From Bacteroidales bacterium (GTDB lineage Bacteria > Bacteroidota > Bacteroidia > Bacteroidales > F082), in NCBI GenBank assembly GCA_024400295.1, contig JAKSNA010000030.1:1-35058 (forward strand): a DNA stretch of 35,058 bases, given 5' to 3'. Position 1 is the stretch's first letter. The number at the start of each line of letters is the position of its first letter. Under the pieces are notes generated by a model. The model saw only the letters and a list, made by a program, of their open reading frames with translations. It was not told the DNA's origin and ran no database searches. The position numbers and the translations under genes are program-made. Positions 8,697-17,290 of this stretch are shown piece after piece.

Positions 8697-9863
8697 TTAC
8701 GCTGAAATTTGTTCTCTGTAAGTCCTTTTATAGACCAAAAACGACAGGCAGAGATACGCGAAGGTCTGTATCCACAGTGCGGCAAGTTCCGGCATGACAT
8801 CCGGAAGCCGTGCGCCCATCTCGGTGATCCTGACGAAGCCGTTGATGCCGAATGTCGAGGGGAACAGCCATGAGAATGCCTTCCAGAAATGCGGTATGTT
8901 GCTCGCCGGCCATGATATCCCGCTCGCGAAGAGCAAAGGTATCGAGAGGAACACGAACATGATTATGAACGACTCGCGGTCGTGTGCCAGGGCCGACACT
9001 GCGATGCTGAAGAACACGCACGACAGGATGAACGGCACCATGAAGGCGAGCAGCGCACGCCAGTCCCAGATGTGGACGAGGTGGAACATCGGCGGCACGA
9101 TGCAGACGAGATACACTGCCACAACGGCATAGATGGCAAAATACACCATCGACTTCCCGATGAGTATCTCGTGCGGGCGTTTCCCGATAAGGTGCGGATC
9201 GACGAGACCTTTGCGGTGTTTCTCGCGTTCGTCGCCGGCTATCATTCCGACACCGAGGACCATAGTCTGCTGTATTATCATCATCAGCACGGCTGGTATC
9301 AGGAAGGTGGCGAAGCCGCTCTGTGTGTTGAACATCGGGACATATTGATATTCAATCGGATATTGGAATGTCGAGAGTTGTTCCTCCGTCGCGCCGGGCA
9401 GCCGCATGGCTTTTATCTCCTTGTTCATGTCGAGCGACACCTCGGTGCATCCTCCGAGGACGGCCTTGTAATAAAGCAGTCCGCTCATGTCGGAGTAAAG
9501 CTCCACGGTGGCCTGCCGCATCGCAATGATGTCGCTGTCGAACTCTTCAGGGATATAGATTAGACAATACGCCTCACGCTGGTGTATCATCTCCTTGGCC
9601 TCCTCCATGTCGGCACAGTGTCCGACGATCTTTATGTCGGCGGTGGCATCGGCGCGACGCAGAAACTCCCTGCTTGTCAAGGTGTTGCAGTTGTCAACGA
9701 CGACAGTCGGCACCTCGCGGACGTTTTCGTTGCCGTAAAGGTATGCGTAGAGAAGTGGGTAGAGCAACGGCACCACGATGAAAAACACTACGGCACCTTC
9801 ATCGAAGAGCGCGTTCTTTATCTCGTAGAACCAGATATTGATGATGTTTTTTAACCAATTCAT
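8697..9863 (-). CDS. ABC-2 type efflux permease, second copy
   Basis: A 388-residue membrane protein of the ABC-2 (YbhR/YhhJ-like) type: one N-terminal helix (VVFFIVVPLLYPLLYAYLYG), a large extracytoplasmic domain to about residue 180, then five hydrophobic segments near the C-terminus. It is last in the TolC-HlyD-permease-permease operon. An in-frame TTG lies at 9869, but I chose the ATG at 9863, which begins MNWLKN and leaves a 10-nt gap after the preceding stop. No nucleotide-binding domain is fused to it or encoded nearby. The substrate cannot be told from sequence. Confidence 0.88.
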   Translation of the reverse strand: MNWLKNIINIWFYEIKNALFDEGAVVFFIVVPLLYPLLYAYLYGNENVREVPTVVVDNCNTLTSREFLRRADATADIKIVGHCADMEEAKEMIHQREAYCLIYIPEEFDSDIIAMRQATVELYSDMSGLLYYKAVLGGCTEVSLDMNKEIKAMRLPGATEEQLSTFQYPIEYQYVPMFNTQSGFATFLIPAVLMMIIQQTMVLGVGMIAGDEREKHRKGLVDPHLIGKRPHEILIGKSMVYFAIYAVVAVYLVCIVPPMFHLVHIWDWRALLAFMVPFILSCVFFSIAVSALAHDRESFIIMFVFLSIPLLFASGISWPASNIPHFWKAFSWLFPSTFGINGFVRITEMGARLPDVMPELAALWIQTFAYLCLSFLVYKRTYREQISA

Positions 9864-9873
9864 TTCCAAAACG

Positions 9874-11043
9874 TTAATGAGTGTAATGATATTCCATGAG
9901 GAATTTCCTCAGTCTTCCCAGCACAAAAAGCGGCAATATCAGAAAAGCAGTCTGTATCGCGATGTCCTGCCATGAATAGATTAGCGGCAGTCCGTTGAGT
10001 GCCTGATCAACATATATCAGGAAATAATGACGCAGCGGGAAGAAATACGACAGTGCTCTGAGCGGGTCGGGGAACGCCATCTGCGGAAACGAGAATCCGG
10101 AGATGGGGAACGACAGCACGCCCCACAGTGTGGCGAGGCTCAACGCCCAACGCAGCGAAGGCACGCATCCGCAGAAGAACACGGCGAAAGCGAACGACGC
10201 GATGATGAGCAGAAACATGTTCAGCACCATAGGCCAGATGCCGCTGTTGAGCGGAAAATGCCACAGCCCGTATAGCCACACGAGACATAGCGCCCCCATC
10301 AGCAGCCAGATGGCGAGATGAGGCAACAGCTTGCCTGTCAAAGCCTTGACGACATCGTTACCTGCCATCGACATCCATTCCTTCGATGTCTCTTCTTTTA
10401 TTTCGACGTAAATGGCATAGATTGTCACCTGCATAATGAGCAGCATGATGATGCCTGGTAGTATGGTGTTGCTGAGATAGACCGAGTAGTTGAGCCGCGG
10501 GTTGTTGACGGCGTGCATCTCGCATCTTATGGGTTGCAGCACTGCCATGGCCTGTGCGTCGGTGTAGCCTTTGGCGTAGAGCGTGGCTCGTGTGATGGCG
10601 CCCGAGGCGTATTCCGACATCATCTTCATGTCGCGGTATTCGAGCGATGCCGGCACGATGTACGACGGCGCGGTGTAGAACGACACCGTCGGCTGTTTGC
10701 TCGACAGCGCAAGTTGCGTCGTGCCTTTCGGGATGTAATAGAAAGCGTAGATCCTGCCTTCCTGCATGGCCTTCCGCGCTTCGGCGACACTGCCGTAATG
10801 CGCCACGACGTGCGTCTGCTGCATTGCGTCGAGGTTGCGTATCACTTCGCGGGTGACGGAAGTGTTGTCGTCATCGACGATGCCGGCGGGCAGCTCGCAC
10901 GGCAGACCGTCACGCATCAGCGTGGTGAAGAAGATGAACGCTATGACAGGCGCAATCACCATGCTGAAGATGTAAACCGGCCTTGCGAGGAGGCGTTTCT
11001 GCTCGCGCTTCGCGATGTCTAATATCGTACTGATGCTACTCAT
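9874..11043 (-). CDS. ABC-2 type efflux permease, first copy
   Basis: A 389-residue ABC-2 permease with the same topology as its downstream neighbour: an N-terminal helix (PVYIFSMVIAPVIAFIFFTT), a long extracytoplasmic region of about 180 residues and a C-terminal helical bundle. The two copies are clearly paralogous in layout but divergent in sequence, as expected for a heterodimeric exporter such as YbhS/YbhR. Its start overlaps the end of the HlyD gene by 8 bp, which indicates a tight operon. The usual ATP-binding subunit is not encoded in the operon. Confidence 0.88.
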   Translation of the reverse strand: MSSISTILDIAKREQKRLLARPVYIFSMVIAPVIAFIFFTTLMRDGLPCELPAGIVDDDNTSVTREVIRNLDAMQQTHVVAHYGSVAEARKAMQEGRIYAFYYIPKGTTQLALSSKQPTVSFYTAPSYIVPASLEYRDMKMMSEYASGAITRATLYAKGYTDAQAMAVLQPIRCEMHAVNNPRLNYSVYLSNTILPGIIMLLIMQVTIYAIYVEIKEETSKEWMSMAGNDVVKALTGKLLPHLAIWLLMGALCLVWLYGLWHFPLNSGIWPMVLNMFLLIIASFAFAVFFCGCVPSLRWALSLATLWGVLSFPISGFSFPQMAFPDPLRALSYFFPLRHYFLIYVDQALNGLPLIYSWQDIAIQTAFLILPLFVLGRLRKFLMEYHYTH

Positions 11044-12037
11044 TCTCGTTGATTCTGTAAAGCACGGTCATGCCGGGACGCAGCCCTTCCACATGTGCGA
11101 CAGGCTCCACACGCACCTCAAACGTCTTGAGGTCGTATTGTCCGGTCTGCTTGGTGGCCTTCCACGCCGCATAGTCGCCACGGTCTTTCATGTAGAACAC
11201 GCGCATCGTGGCGGTCTTGCCCAATGCCGGTATCTCGGCTGTGAACGTCTGTCCGACAGGCATCTTCGTGAGATAGTCTTCGCGGACGTTGAATGTCGCC
11301 CACATCTTGTCCATCATGGCGATGTTCATGATGGGTGCGCCGGTGCCGACCAGTTCGCCGATGTGAGGGAATATCTCCGTCACCTCTCCGTCGGCATAGG
11401 CCAGCAGGTAAGTCTCGCTGATGTAAGAGTTGACCTCGTCCACGACACCTTGGGCCTGTTCATACTTCGCGGCGGCCATCTCCTTGTCTTCCTTCTGTGC
11501 GCCGTTTACCGCCATGTCGTACTGTGACTTCGCGGCGCGTTCAGTGGCTTGTGCCGCATCGTACTGCGCCTTTGTCTCGTCGTATTTCTGTTCGCTCACG
11601 ACGCCTTCCTTGTAGAGGTTCTTCACTCGTTTGAACGACTTCTCCATGATTTCTCTGCCGACCTTGGCTTTCTGCCAGATCTCGTATGCGCCCTGTATCT
11701 GTTCGGCGCGTGCTCCGGCCTCTGCCTTGTCGTTCAGGGCGCGAGCCTGTGTCTTGACGGCTTCGGCCTGTGCTTTCTTGGCTTCCACCTCAGGCGCCTC
11801 GATGATTGCCAAGGTGTCGCCGGCACTCACGTGCTGTCCTTCATTCACGCGGAACTCCATGATCCTGCCCGGTATCTTGCTTGAGACGCGGTACTCCGTC
11901 GCCTCCGCCTGACCCTGCAAGATCTCGTCGGTCTTGCCGTATGTCAAAATTCCTATTACGCATATCACCGCGATGACAATCGCCAAAACACCCAATGCGA
12001 TGAAGGTGTTGATTCTCTGTGTTTTCTCTGATACCAT
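11036..12037 (-). CDS. HlyD-family periplasmic adaptor
   Basis: A 333-residue membrane fusion protein that links an inner-membrane exporter to an outer-membrane TolC channel. It has one N-terminal transmembrane helix (residues 12-32), a lipoyl-like half-motif (VSSKIPGRIMEFRVNEGQHVSAGD), an Ala/Lys/Glu-rich coiled-coil hairpin around residues 85-205, the second lipoyl half (SETYLLAYADGEVTE) and a beta-barrel domain ending in RPGMTVLYRINE. It starts 12 nt after the TolC gene and overlaps the first permease gene. This is the EmrA/YbhG-like adaptor class. Confidence 0.92.
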   Translation of the reverse strand: MVSEKTQRINTFIALGVLAIVIAVICVIGILTYGKTDEILQGQAEATEYRVSSKIPGRIMEFRVNEGQHVSAGDTLAIIEAPEVEAKKAQAEAVKTQARALNDKAEAGARAEQIQGAYEIWQKAKVGREIMEKSFKRVKNLYKEGVVSEQKYDETKAQYDAAQATERAAKSQYDMAVNGAQKEDKEMAAAKYEQAQGVVDEVNSYISETYLLAYADGEVTEIFPHIGELVGTGAPIMNIAMMDKMWATFNVREDYLTKMPVGQTFTAEIPALGKTATMRVFYMKDRGDYAAWKATKQTGQYDLKTFEVRVEPVAHVEGLRPGMTVLYRINENE

Positions 12038-12049
12038 ATTTAAATGTTT

Positions 12050-13558
12050 TTATTCTAAATTCCCTGTTGCCCTCTTGAGGTATGTGTTCGACATGATGAC
12101 ATCGATTTTCGCGTCGATGAGGTCTGAATGTGCCTGGAGCCAGGCGGTCTGCGCGGCGTTGAGTGTCGATGACGGGATGATGCCTTCATCGAAGCCGAGC
12201 GTCGCCATGCGCAGGTTCTCCTCGGCGTCCGACAGCTTCTCCGTCGTCATCACAAGCCGCGACTCGGCCTCCTTGATCTTCGTCTCGTATTGGCTCACCT
12301 GAAGCATGATAAGCTCCTTGGTGTCGTCAAGTTTCAGGCGTGTGGCCTCGGCTTCCGACTTCGCCTTGCGGATCTTGTTCGCGCCTTCGCCGAAATGAAA
12401 TATCGGAATCTTCGCCACTACGCCGACGTTGAACATGCCGCCGAACTTTTTTTGGAAACCGTTGAAGCACGACGGGTTGGAGATGATGTAGTTGCCCACC
12501 AACGCGACTGTCGGCAGATATTCCGAGCGTGCTATCTTGATTTTCTTGTCGTAGATCTTGGTGGCCAGCGTCAGGCTCTGAAGTTCGGGACGGTGCTGCA
12601 TGATGTAGTCTTCTGTGTATTCCTGCTGATATGTCGGGACCTCAACGTCTTCGAGGCTTTCGTCAGCGAGGCTGATCTTGCTGTCGAGCGGCAGCCCGCA
12701 CTGCTGGCAGAGGAGCATCTTCGAGAGCATCAGTCCGTTTTGGACCTTGAGCAGCGTCAGTTCGCCCTCGTTTAGTTTCACCTTGACGGAGAGCTTGTCG
12801 GCGTTTGTCGCCATGCCCTCGGCCACGAGCTTGTCGATGTTGTCCGACATGGAACGGAGAAGCTCGACGTAGTTCTCTGTGAGTTTCAGCTTGTTCGCCA
12901 AAGAGACGATCTGCCAGTAGGCCTTGTCGGTCGTCACGATGATGTCCTGCTGTTCGGTGGTGAGCTTCGACAACGCGAGGTCTTGCGCATAACTCGCAAT
13001 CTGGTTGTAGGCGCGGATCTTCCCGCCGACGTAAATCGGTTCCTCGACGGAGACAACCCCCGCTGTGACGTTGCGCGTGTCAAGCACCAGCGCGTTGGCG
13101 ACCTCGCTGCCTATGGCATCAAGTGTCTGGAACACACCGATGTTTGGGAGCGAGTGTATCATGTTCTGGAACGCCCCGCTGTTGATGATCAGTTCCTGTA
13201 GCCACTGGCTCGATATGTTGTTGGTGATAGCCTGTGTGATGTCGTTGCCGAGGCCCTGCGCGGCAAGAGTACCTGCGTTTTCAAGCCTGTTGAGCTGGTC
13301 GTCTGACGCCAGCTGCAACTGCCTGCTGTTGTACATGTACGTGCCGGCCGCCGACACCTTCGGGAAATAATTCGCCCTCGCAATCTTCTTGTCGTAACCG
13401 GCCATCTTCACGCCTTCCTGCGAGATCCGCAGACTCTTGTTGCCGTCAAGTGCCATCCTGCGGCAGTCATCAAGCGTCAGAACCTGCTGGGCGTCAACGG
13501 AATGAAATGCGGTGAGAATCATCACCGACATAACCGCCATCCTTAAAATCCTTTTCAT
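12050..13558 (-). CDS. TolC-family outer-membrane efflux protein
   Basis: A 502-residue TolC/OEP-family protein with a signal peptide (start MKRILRMAVMSVMILTAF, likely cleavage near VDAQ). Two long alpha-helical repeats follow, the first opening with LTLDDCRRMALDGNKSLRIS and the second near residue 310 with the pattern RPELQSLTLATKI, as expected for trimeric outer-membrane channels. I use the ATG at 13558; an in-frame TTG precedes it directly. It is the first gene of the operon TolC-HlyD-permease-permease and is divergent from an AraC-family gene that probably regulates it. Confidence 0.92.
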   Translation of the reverse strand: MKRILRMAVMSVMILTAFHSVDAQQVLTLDDCRRMALDGNKSLRISQEGVKMAGYDKKIARANYFPKVSAAGTYMYNSRQLQLASDDQLNRLENAGTLAAQGLGNDITQAITNNISSQWLQELIINSGAFQNMIHSLPNIGVFQTLDAIGSEVANALVLDTRNVTAGVVSVEEPIYVGGKIRAYNQIASYAQDLALSKLTTEQQDIIVTTDKAYWQIVSLANKLKLTENYVELLRSMSDNIDKLVAEGMATNADKLSVKVKLNEGELTLLKVQNGLMLSKMLLCQQCGLPLDSKISLADESLEDVEVPTYQQEYTEDYIMQHRPELQSLTLATKIYDKKIKIARSEYLPTVALVGNYIISNPSCFNGFQKKFGGMFNVGVVAKIPIFHFGEGANKIRKAKSEAEATRLKLDDTKELIMLQVSQYETKIKEAESRLVMTTEKLSDAEENLRMATLGFDEGIIPSSTLNAAQTAWLQAHSDLIDAKIDVIMSNTYLKRATGNLE

Positions 13559-13604
13559 CAAATACCTTAATTTTAACTTTTAAGTTCAAACTGAATTAAG
13601 GCTG

Positions 13605-13612
13605 CAAAGTAA
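13605..13612 (-). promoter_or_regulatory. Possible -7 box of the efflux operon
   Basis: The minus strand reads TTACTTTG, 7 of 8 positions of TAnnTTTG, 46 nt before the TolC ATG. No good -33 element is seen, which would fit activator dependence. Confidence 0.35.
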
Positions 13613-13675
13613 CATCAAATTTCAATGTCCGTAAAGGTCTTTTTGTTTTTAAAAATTATCAAAAAGACGAATTTA

Positions 13676-13709
13676 AATGAAAATATATATTTTATCAATG
13701 AAAATATAT
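13676..13709. promoter_or_regulatory. Two 13-bp direct repeats 21 bp apart, candidate AraC operator
   Basis: AATGAAAATATAT occurs at 13676-13688 and again at 13697-13709, exactly 21 bp apart (two helical turns). The second copy ends 1 bp before the -7 box of the AraC-family gene. AraC-family proteins commonly bind direct half-sites about 21 bp apart, so this is a plausible site for autoregulation and control of the divergent efflux operon. Confidence 0.5.
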
Positions 13710-13710
13710 G

Positions 13711-13718
13711 TATTTTTG
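13711..13718 (+). promoter_or_regulatory. -7 box of the AraC-family regulator gene
   Basis: TATTTTTG is an exact TAnnTTTG match, 17 nt before the ATG at 13736. It rules out the in-frame upstream start codons near 13625, whose AT-rich translation does not look like protein. Confidence 0.55.
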
Positions 13719-13735
13719 TCGAAAAATATTGCAAA

Positions 13736-14638
13736 ATGGATAACAAGACGTATAACGATTTCACCTTGTCGAAGGTGAAGGAGCTTTTCCTGAAAGACGA
13801 CATCATAAACCTCGGCGATGACTTCATTCTGGCGCGTCAGAACAACAATATCGACGTGCAGTTGTTGAAATATCCGTGCAGAATCAATGGGTTCATCGCG
13901 GCATATTGCAAGAGAGGCAGGTTCCGTTGCAAGGTCAACCTGACTGAATATGAGATCCACGACGGCATGTTGGTGCTGAACATCCCCGACAACATCATAC
14001 AGATGGCGCCGGTGTCGGACGGGTTGGTTGAGATGACGGTCCTCGCGGTGTCGCCGCAATTCATGGCGACATGGCGTTCCGACCTGAACAAGATTTTCAC
14101 CGATGCGATAAACGTGCTGAAAAACCCGATTCTTGAGATGCAGGCCGAAGAGGTGGAGCTGGCGTCTGACTATTTCGCGCTCGTTGATAAGATCGTGAGC
14201 AGCGACACCCCTTATAAGATGGAAAGCATCGGCTATCTGCTGACTTCTATTTTCTATCTGCTGGGCGGCTTCGTGATGAAACGCCTCTCCGACGGCTCGA
14301 TGCCGGCGCAGTCCAACACGCGGCACAAGAGGATGTTCGACTCGTTTCTCGAACTCGTTGAGAAACACCACACTACGCAACGCATGGTGGGCTTCTATGC
14401 CGACAAGCTGTGCATCACCCCGAAGTACCTTTCAAAGATCATCAAAGATGTGAGCGGGATGTCAGCACCCGACATCATCGACAAGCACGTGATCCTCGAA
14501 GCTCAACATCTGCTTCGTCACACCGACCTGACTGTCAAAGAGATAGCCGATAAATTAAACTTCGCAAACCAGTCGTTTTTCCATAAGTATTTCAAGTCGC
14601 ATACCGGGATGACGCCTGTTGAATACAGGCGGAAATGA
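13736..14638 (+). CDS. AraC-family transcriptional regulator
   Basis: A 300-residue regulator. The N-terminal two thirds form a cupin-like sensing region (FIAAYCKRGRFRCKVNLTEY, then a nonpolar core). The last 90 residues are a double helix-turn-helix AraC domain: first HTH around YADKLCITPKYLSKIIKDVSG, second around TVKEIADKLNFANQSFFHKY, ending with the family signature FKSHTGMTPVEYRRK. It is divergent from the TolC-HlyD-permease operon, suggesting it controls that operon. The start at 13736 is fixed by the -7 box at 13711. The ligand is unknown. Confidence 0.9.
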   Translation: MDNKTYNDFTLSKVKELFLKDDIINLGDDFILARQNNNIDVQLLKYPCRINGFIAAYCKRGRFRCKVNLTEYEIHDGMLVLNIPDNIIQMAPVSDGLVEMTVLAVSPQFMATWRSDLNKIFTDAINVLKNPILEMQAEEVELASDYFALVDKIVSSDTPYKMESIGYLLTSIFYLLGGFVMKRLSDGSMPAQSNTRHKRMFDSFLELVEKHHTTQRMVGFYADKLCITPKYLSKIIKDVSGMSAPDIIDKHVILEAQHLLRHTDLTVKEIADKLNFANQSFFHKYFKSHTGMTPVEYRRK

Positions 14639-14677
14639 AAATTTCACTTTTTTTCGTATGAAAAATGAAAAAAGCAC

Positions 14678-14685
14678 TACTTTTG
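14678..14685 (+). promoter_or_regulatory. -7 box of pssA
   Basis: TACTTTTG matches TAnnTTTG exactly and lies 17 nt before the pssA ATG at 14703, giving a leader of about 12 nt. Confidence 0.5.
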
Positions 14686-14702
14686 CAGAAATTTAAAAAA
14701 TC

Positions 14703-15413
14703 ATGTCGATAGTCAAACATATCCCCAACACCATAACGAGTTGCAATCTGATAAGCGGCTGTATCTCCATCTATCTTACGCTCAACGGTTTTCATTTTGC
14801 TGCGGCTTTGATGGTCTTTGCCGCTGCCATCTTCGATTTCTTCGACGGCTTTGCCGCCCGTATGCTCGATGCGAAGTCACCAATCGGCGGCGAGCTTGAC
14901 TCGTTGTCGGACGTGGTGTCGTTCGGTGTCGCGCCGTCGTTCATCTTGGCTGATCACATGAAAATGATGGGTGTCGAGTGGATGGTCGGCGGTGTCAACG
15001 TGTTCGTTTTCACGGCGTTTGTCCTCGCCGCCTTCGCCGCGGTGCGTCTCGCCAAGTTCAACATCGACACACGTCAGACAAGCTCGTTCCTCGGACTGCC
15101 GGTGCCTGCCGTAGGGCTGTTCATCGCGTCGCTGTCGATAATGATGATGCACATAAATGAGGACGGACTGTTGATGAAAGCCGTCAACAATCCGTGTTTC
15201 TTTATTGTTATGATATTGGTATTCAGTTGGCTGATGGTCAGCGAGGTGCCGTTTTTCTCGTTCAAGGTCAAGAGCTTGAGGTTGGCTGAGAACAAGCTGC
15301 GTTATGTTCTTGTCGTCTTCGCGGCGGTGTCGTTCGCGGTGTTCCAATGGGTGGCGCTGCCGTTCATCTTCCTGTTTTACATCCTTTTGTCTGTGATTTT
15401 CTACAGGGGTTAA
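14703..15413 (+). CDS. pssA: CDP-diacylglycerol-serine O-phosphatidyltransferase
   Basis: A 236-residue multi-spanning CDP-alcohol phosphatidyltransferase that makes phosphatidylserine, the precursor of phosphatidylethanolamine. The signature DG-x2-AR-x8-G-x3-D-x3-D is complete (DGFAAR, then GGELDSLSD, with the last Asp as catalytic base), followed by VVSFGVAPS, typical of the PssA subgroup. The rest is hydrophobic helices. Its stop codon overlaps that of lptB by 4 bp (convergent). Closely related phosphatidylglycerol and inositol enzymes share the core motif, but the SDVVSFG context favours serine. Confidence 0.92.
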   Translation: MSIVKHIPNTITSCNLISGCISIYLTLNGFHFAAALMVFAAAIFDFFDGFAARMLDAKSPIGGELDSLSDVVSFGVAPSFILADHMKMMGVEWMVGGVNVFVFTAFVLAAFAAVRLAKFNIDTRQTSSFLGLPVPAVGLFIASLSIMMMHINEDGLLMKAVNNPCFFIVMILVFSWLMVSEVPFFSFKVKSLRLAENKLRYVLVVFAAVSFAVFQWVALPFIFLFYILLSVIFYRG

Positions 15414-16147
15414 TATTCTTTCTTGCGAAGCTCGAAGTTGCTTCCGAGGTAGTGGCTTCTCACGACGGGGTCGTTGGCGAGTTCTTCCGGCGTGCCGGCT
15501 TTAAGGAGGCTGCCCTCGAACACGAGATAGGCACGGTCGGTGATTGACAGCGTCTCGTTGGCGTTGTGGTCGGTGATCAGCACTCCGATGTTCTTGTGTT
15601 TCAGTTTGGCGACGACGCGTTGAATGTCTTCCACAGCGATCGGGTCAACGCCGGCAAAAGGCTCGTCGAGGAGGATGAACTTCGGGTCGATGGCGAGAGC
15701 GCGGGCTATCTCGCAGCGACGGCGTTCGCCGCCCGACAGCTGTATGCCCTTGCTCTTGCGGATGTGCTGGAGGCCGAACTCGTCGAGCAGCGACTCGAGC
15801 TTGGCGGAACGCTGCTCCTTCGTCATGTCGTCCTTGAACTGCATCACGGAATAGATGTTGTCTTCGACCGACATCTGGCGGAACACCGACGCCTCCTGCG
15901 CGAGGTACCCGATGCCGAGCTGTGCGCGTTTGTACATCGGGAAAGTCGTAATCTCCTGGTTGTCAAGATAGACATGTCCCGAGAACGGCTTGATAAGTCC
16001 GACAATCATGTAAAACGTGGTGGTCTTTCCGGCGCCGTTGGGGCCCAGCAGCCCGACGATCTCGCCCTGACTCACGTTCACACTCACGCCCTTGACCACC
16101 GTGCGCTGCTTGTATTTCTTGACTAACTCCTCAGTTCTTAAAATCAT
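15410..16147 (-). CDS. lptB: LPS export ABC transporter ATPase LptB
   Basis: A 245-residue ABC ATPase that powers lipopolysaccharide extraction from the inner membrane with LptF/LptG. It shows Walker A (GPNGAGKTT, near residue 35), the Q-loop region (YLAQEASVFRQMSVEDNI, an LptB hallmark), the signature LSGGERRRCEIARAL, Walker B (ILLDEPFAGVD) and the H-loop (LITDHN). It is downstream of kdsD on the same strand, which matches the kdsD-lptB proximity known in other Gram-negative bacteria and supports LPS over branched-chain amino-acid transport. The 3' end overlaps pssA by 4 bp. Confidence 0.93.
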   Translation of the reverse strand: MILRTEELVKKYKQRTVVKGVSVNVSQGEIVGLLGPNGAGKTTTFYMIVGLIKPFSGHVYLDNQEITTFPMYKRAQLGIGYLAQEASVFRQMSVEDNIYSVMQFKDDMTKEQRSAKLESLLDEFGLQHIRKSKGIQLSGGERRRCEIARALAIDPKFILLDEPFAGVDPIAVEDIQRVVAKLKHKNIGVLITDHNANETLSITDRAYLVFEGSLLKAGTPEELANDPVVRSHYLGSNFELRKKEY

Positions 16148-16167
16148 CCTCTTCTACTTTTAACTTT

Positions 16168-16203
16168 ATAAACTTTCAACTTAATAAACTTTCAAACTTT
16201 CAA
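16168..16203. repeat. Short direct repeats between lptB and kdsD
   Basis: ATAAACTTTCAA occurs at 16168-16179 and 16184-16195, followed by further AACTTTCAA-like units up to the kdsD stop. It is one of several purine/pyrimidine-skewed intergenic repeats in the window. Confidence 0.5.
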
Positions 16204-17160
16204 CTAAATGATGCCTTCCTTTATTATATCGTGAATGTGAATCATCCCGATGTATTTCCCGTTGTCCATCACGGGGAGCACGGAGATTTCCCTGTGCTGC
16301 ATGATGTTGAGTGCGTCGGCGACGAGGGAGGTGCGTTCCACTGTCGTCGGGTTCTTTGTCATGATGTCTGACACTTTCACCGTCTCGATGTTAGGGTGTT
16401 TCATCAGCATGCGTCGCAGGTCGCCGTCGGTGACGATGCCTTTGAGAGAGCCGTCTTCTATCACGGCGGCGGCTCCGAGCATCTTCTCCGAGATCTCTAT
16501 TATTGCCTGTGTCATGATGTCGTCGGGTCTGACCTGCGGGGCGCCGTTTTTCACGCATACGTCGCCGACGGTGAGGTAGAGCCGTTTGCCGAGTGCGCCG
16601 CCGGGATGGAACCGCGCGAAGTCCTGCGCCGTGAAGCCGCGCATCTTGAGGAGGGCCACCGCCAGAGCATCGCCCATGACGAGCTGGGCCGTCGTGCTGC
16701 TGGTAGGCGCGAGGTTGTTCGGACACGCCTCACGCGGCACCGTGGTGTCGAGCACGTAGTCGGCCTGACGCGCCAGGTAGGAGCCCTTGTTCCCGACTAT
16801 CGCGACGAGTTTGTTGCTCCTTATTTTTATGAGCGGGGTCAGCACTTTTATCTCCGGGGTCTCGCCGCTTTTCGACACGACGATGACGATGTCGTTGTCG
16901 CGGATGATGCCCAAATCGCCGTGGATGGCGTCGGCGGCGTGCATGAAAACAGCCGTCGTGCCGGTGGAATTCAGCGTCGCGACAATCTTCTGGGCGATGT
17001 TTGCGCTCTTCCCGATGCCCGAAACGATGACATTTCCACTCGAATTGTATATCAAATCAACAACTTTTTCAAAATCTTCAGTAAGCAGATTTTTCAGACC
17101 TATGATTGAATTTGCTTCAGTATCAATGACTTGAAGTGCTATCTCCCGAATGTTTTCCAT
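16204..17160 (-). CDS. kdsD: D-arabinose-5-phosphate isomerase (KpsF/GutQ family)
   Basis: A 318-residue sugar-phosphate isomerase converting ribulose 5-phosphate to arabinose 5-phosphate, the first committed step to Kdo for lipopolysaccharide. It has an N-terminal SIS domain (VSGIGKSANIAQKIVATL, HAADAIHGDLG, VSKSGETPE, and the substrate-site region FHPGGALGKRL near residue 190) followed by two CBS domains (about 205-318). Size and layout match the KdsD family. It lies upstream of lptB on the same strand; the 56-bp gap contains short tandem repeats. Both genes serve LPS assembly. Confidence 0.94.
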   Translation of the reverse strand: MENIREIALQVIDTEANSIIGLKNLLTEDFEKVVDLIYNSSGNVIVSGIGKSANIAQKIVATLNSTGTTAVFMHAADAIHGDLGIIRDNDIVIVVSKSGETPEIKVLTPLIKIRSNKLVAIVGNKGSYLARQADYVLDTTVPREACPNNLAPTSSTTAQLVMGDALAVALLKMRGFTAQDFARFHPGGALGKRLYLTVGDVCVKNGAPQVRPDDIMTQAIIEISEKMLGAAAVIEDGSLKGIVTDGDLRRMLMKHPNIETVKVSDIMTKNPTTVERTSLVADALNIMQHREISVLPVMDNGKYIGMIHIHDIIKEGII

Positions 17161-17209
17161 TGTTGAAAATTTTTTTAAATTTTTCTTGCTTTGGTAAAAT
17201 TAAAAGCTA

Positions 17210-17217
17210 TAACTTTG
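17210..17217 (+). promoter_or_regulatory. -7 box of recQ
   Basis: TAACTTTG matches TAnnTTTG exactly, with a TTG at 17186-17188, 21 nt upstream, as a -33 element. The leader of about 68 nt contains a small hairpin (TCGTT, loop GAAA, AACGA at 17243-17256). Confidence 0.55.
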
Positions 17218-17290
17218 TAATTATTACGAGTTGATTAAACGTCGTTGAAAAACGATGCAAAAATAATGAAAATTTTTTAAGAAAGTCATC

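Noticed and set aside
13673..14380. 235-codon minus-strand frame opposite the AraC-family gene
   Set aside because: Antisense shadow; the AraC domain on the plus strand is unambiguous.
16396..17109. 237-codon plus-strand frame opposite kdsD
   Set aside because: Antisense shadow of kdsD with no family resemblance.
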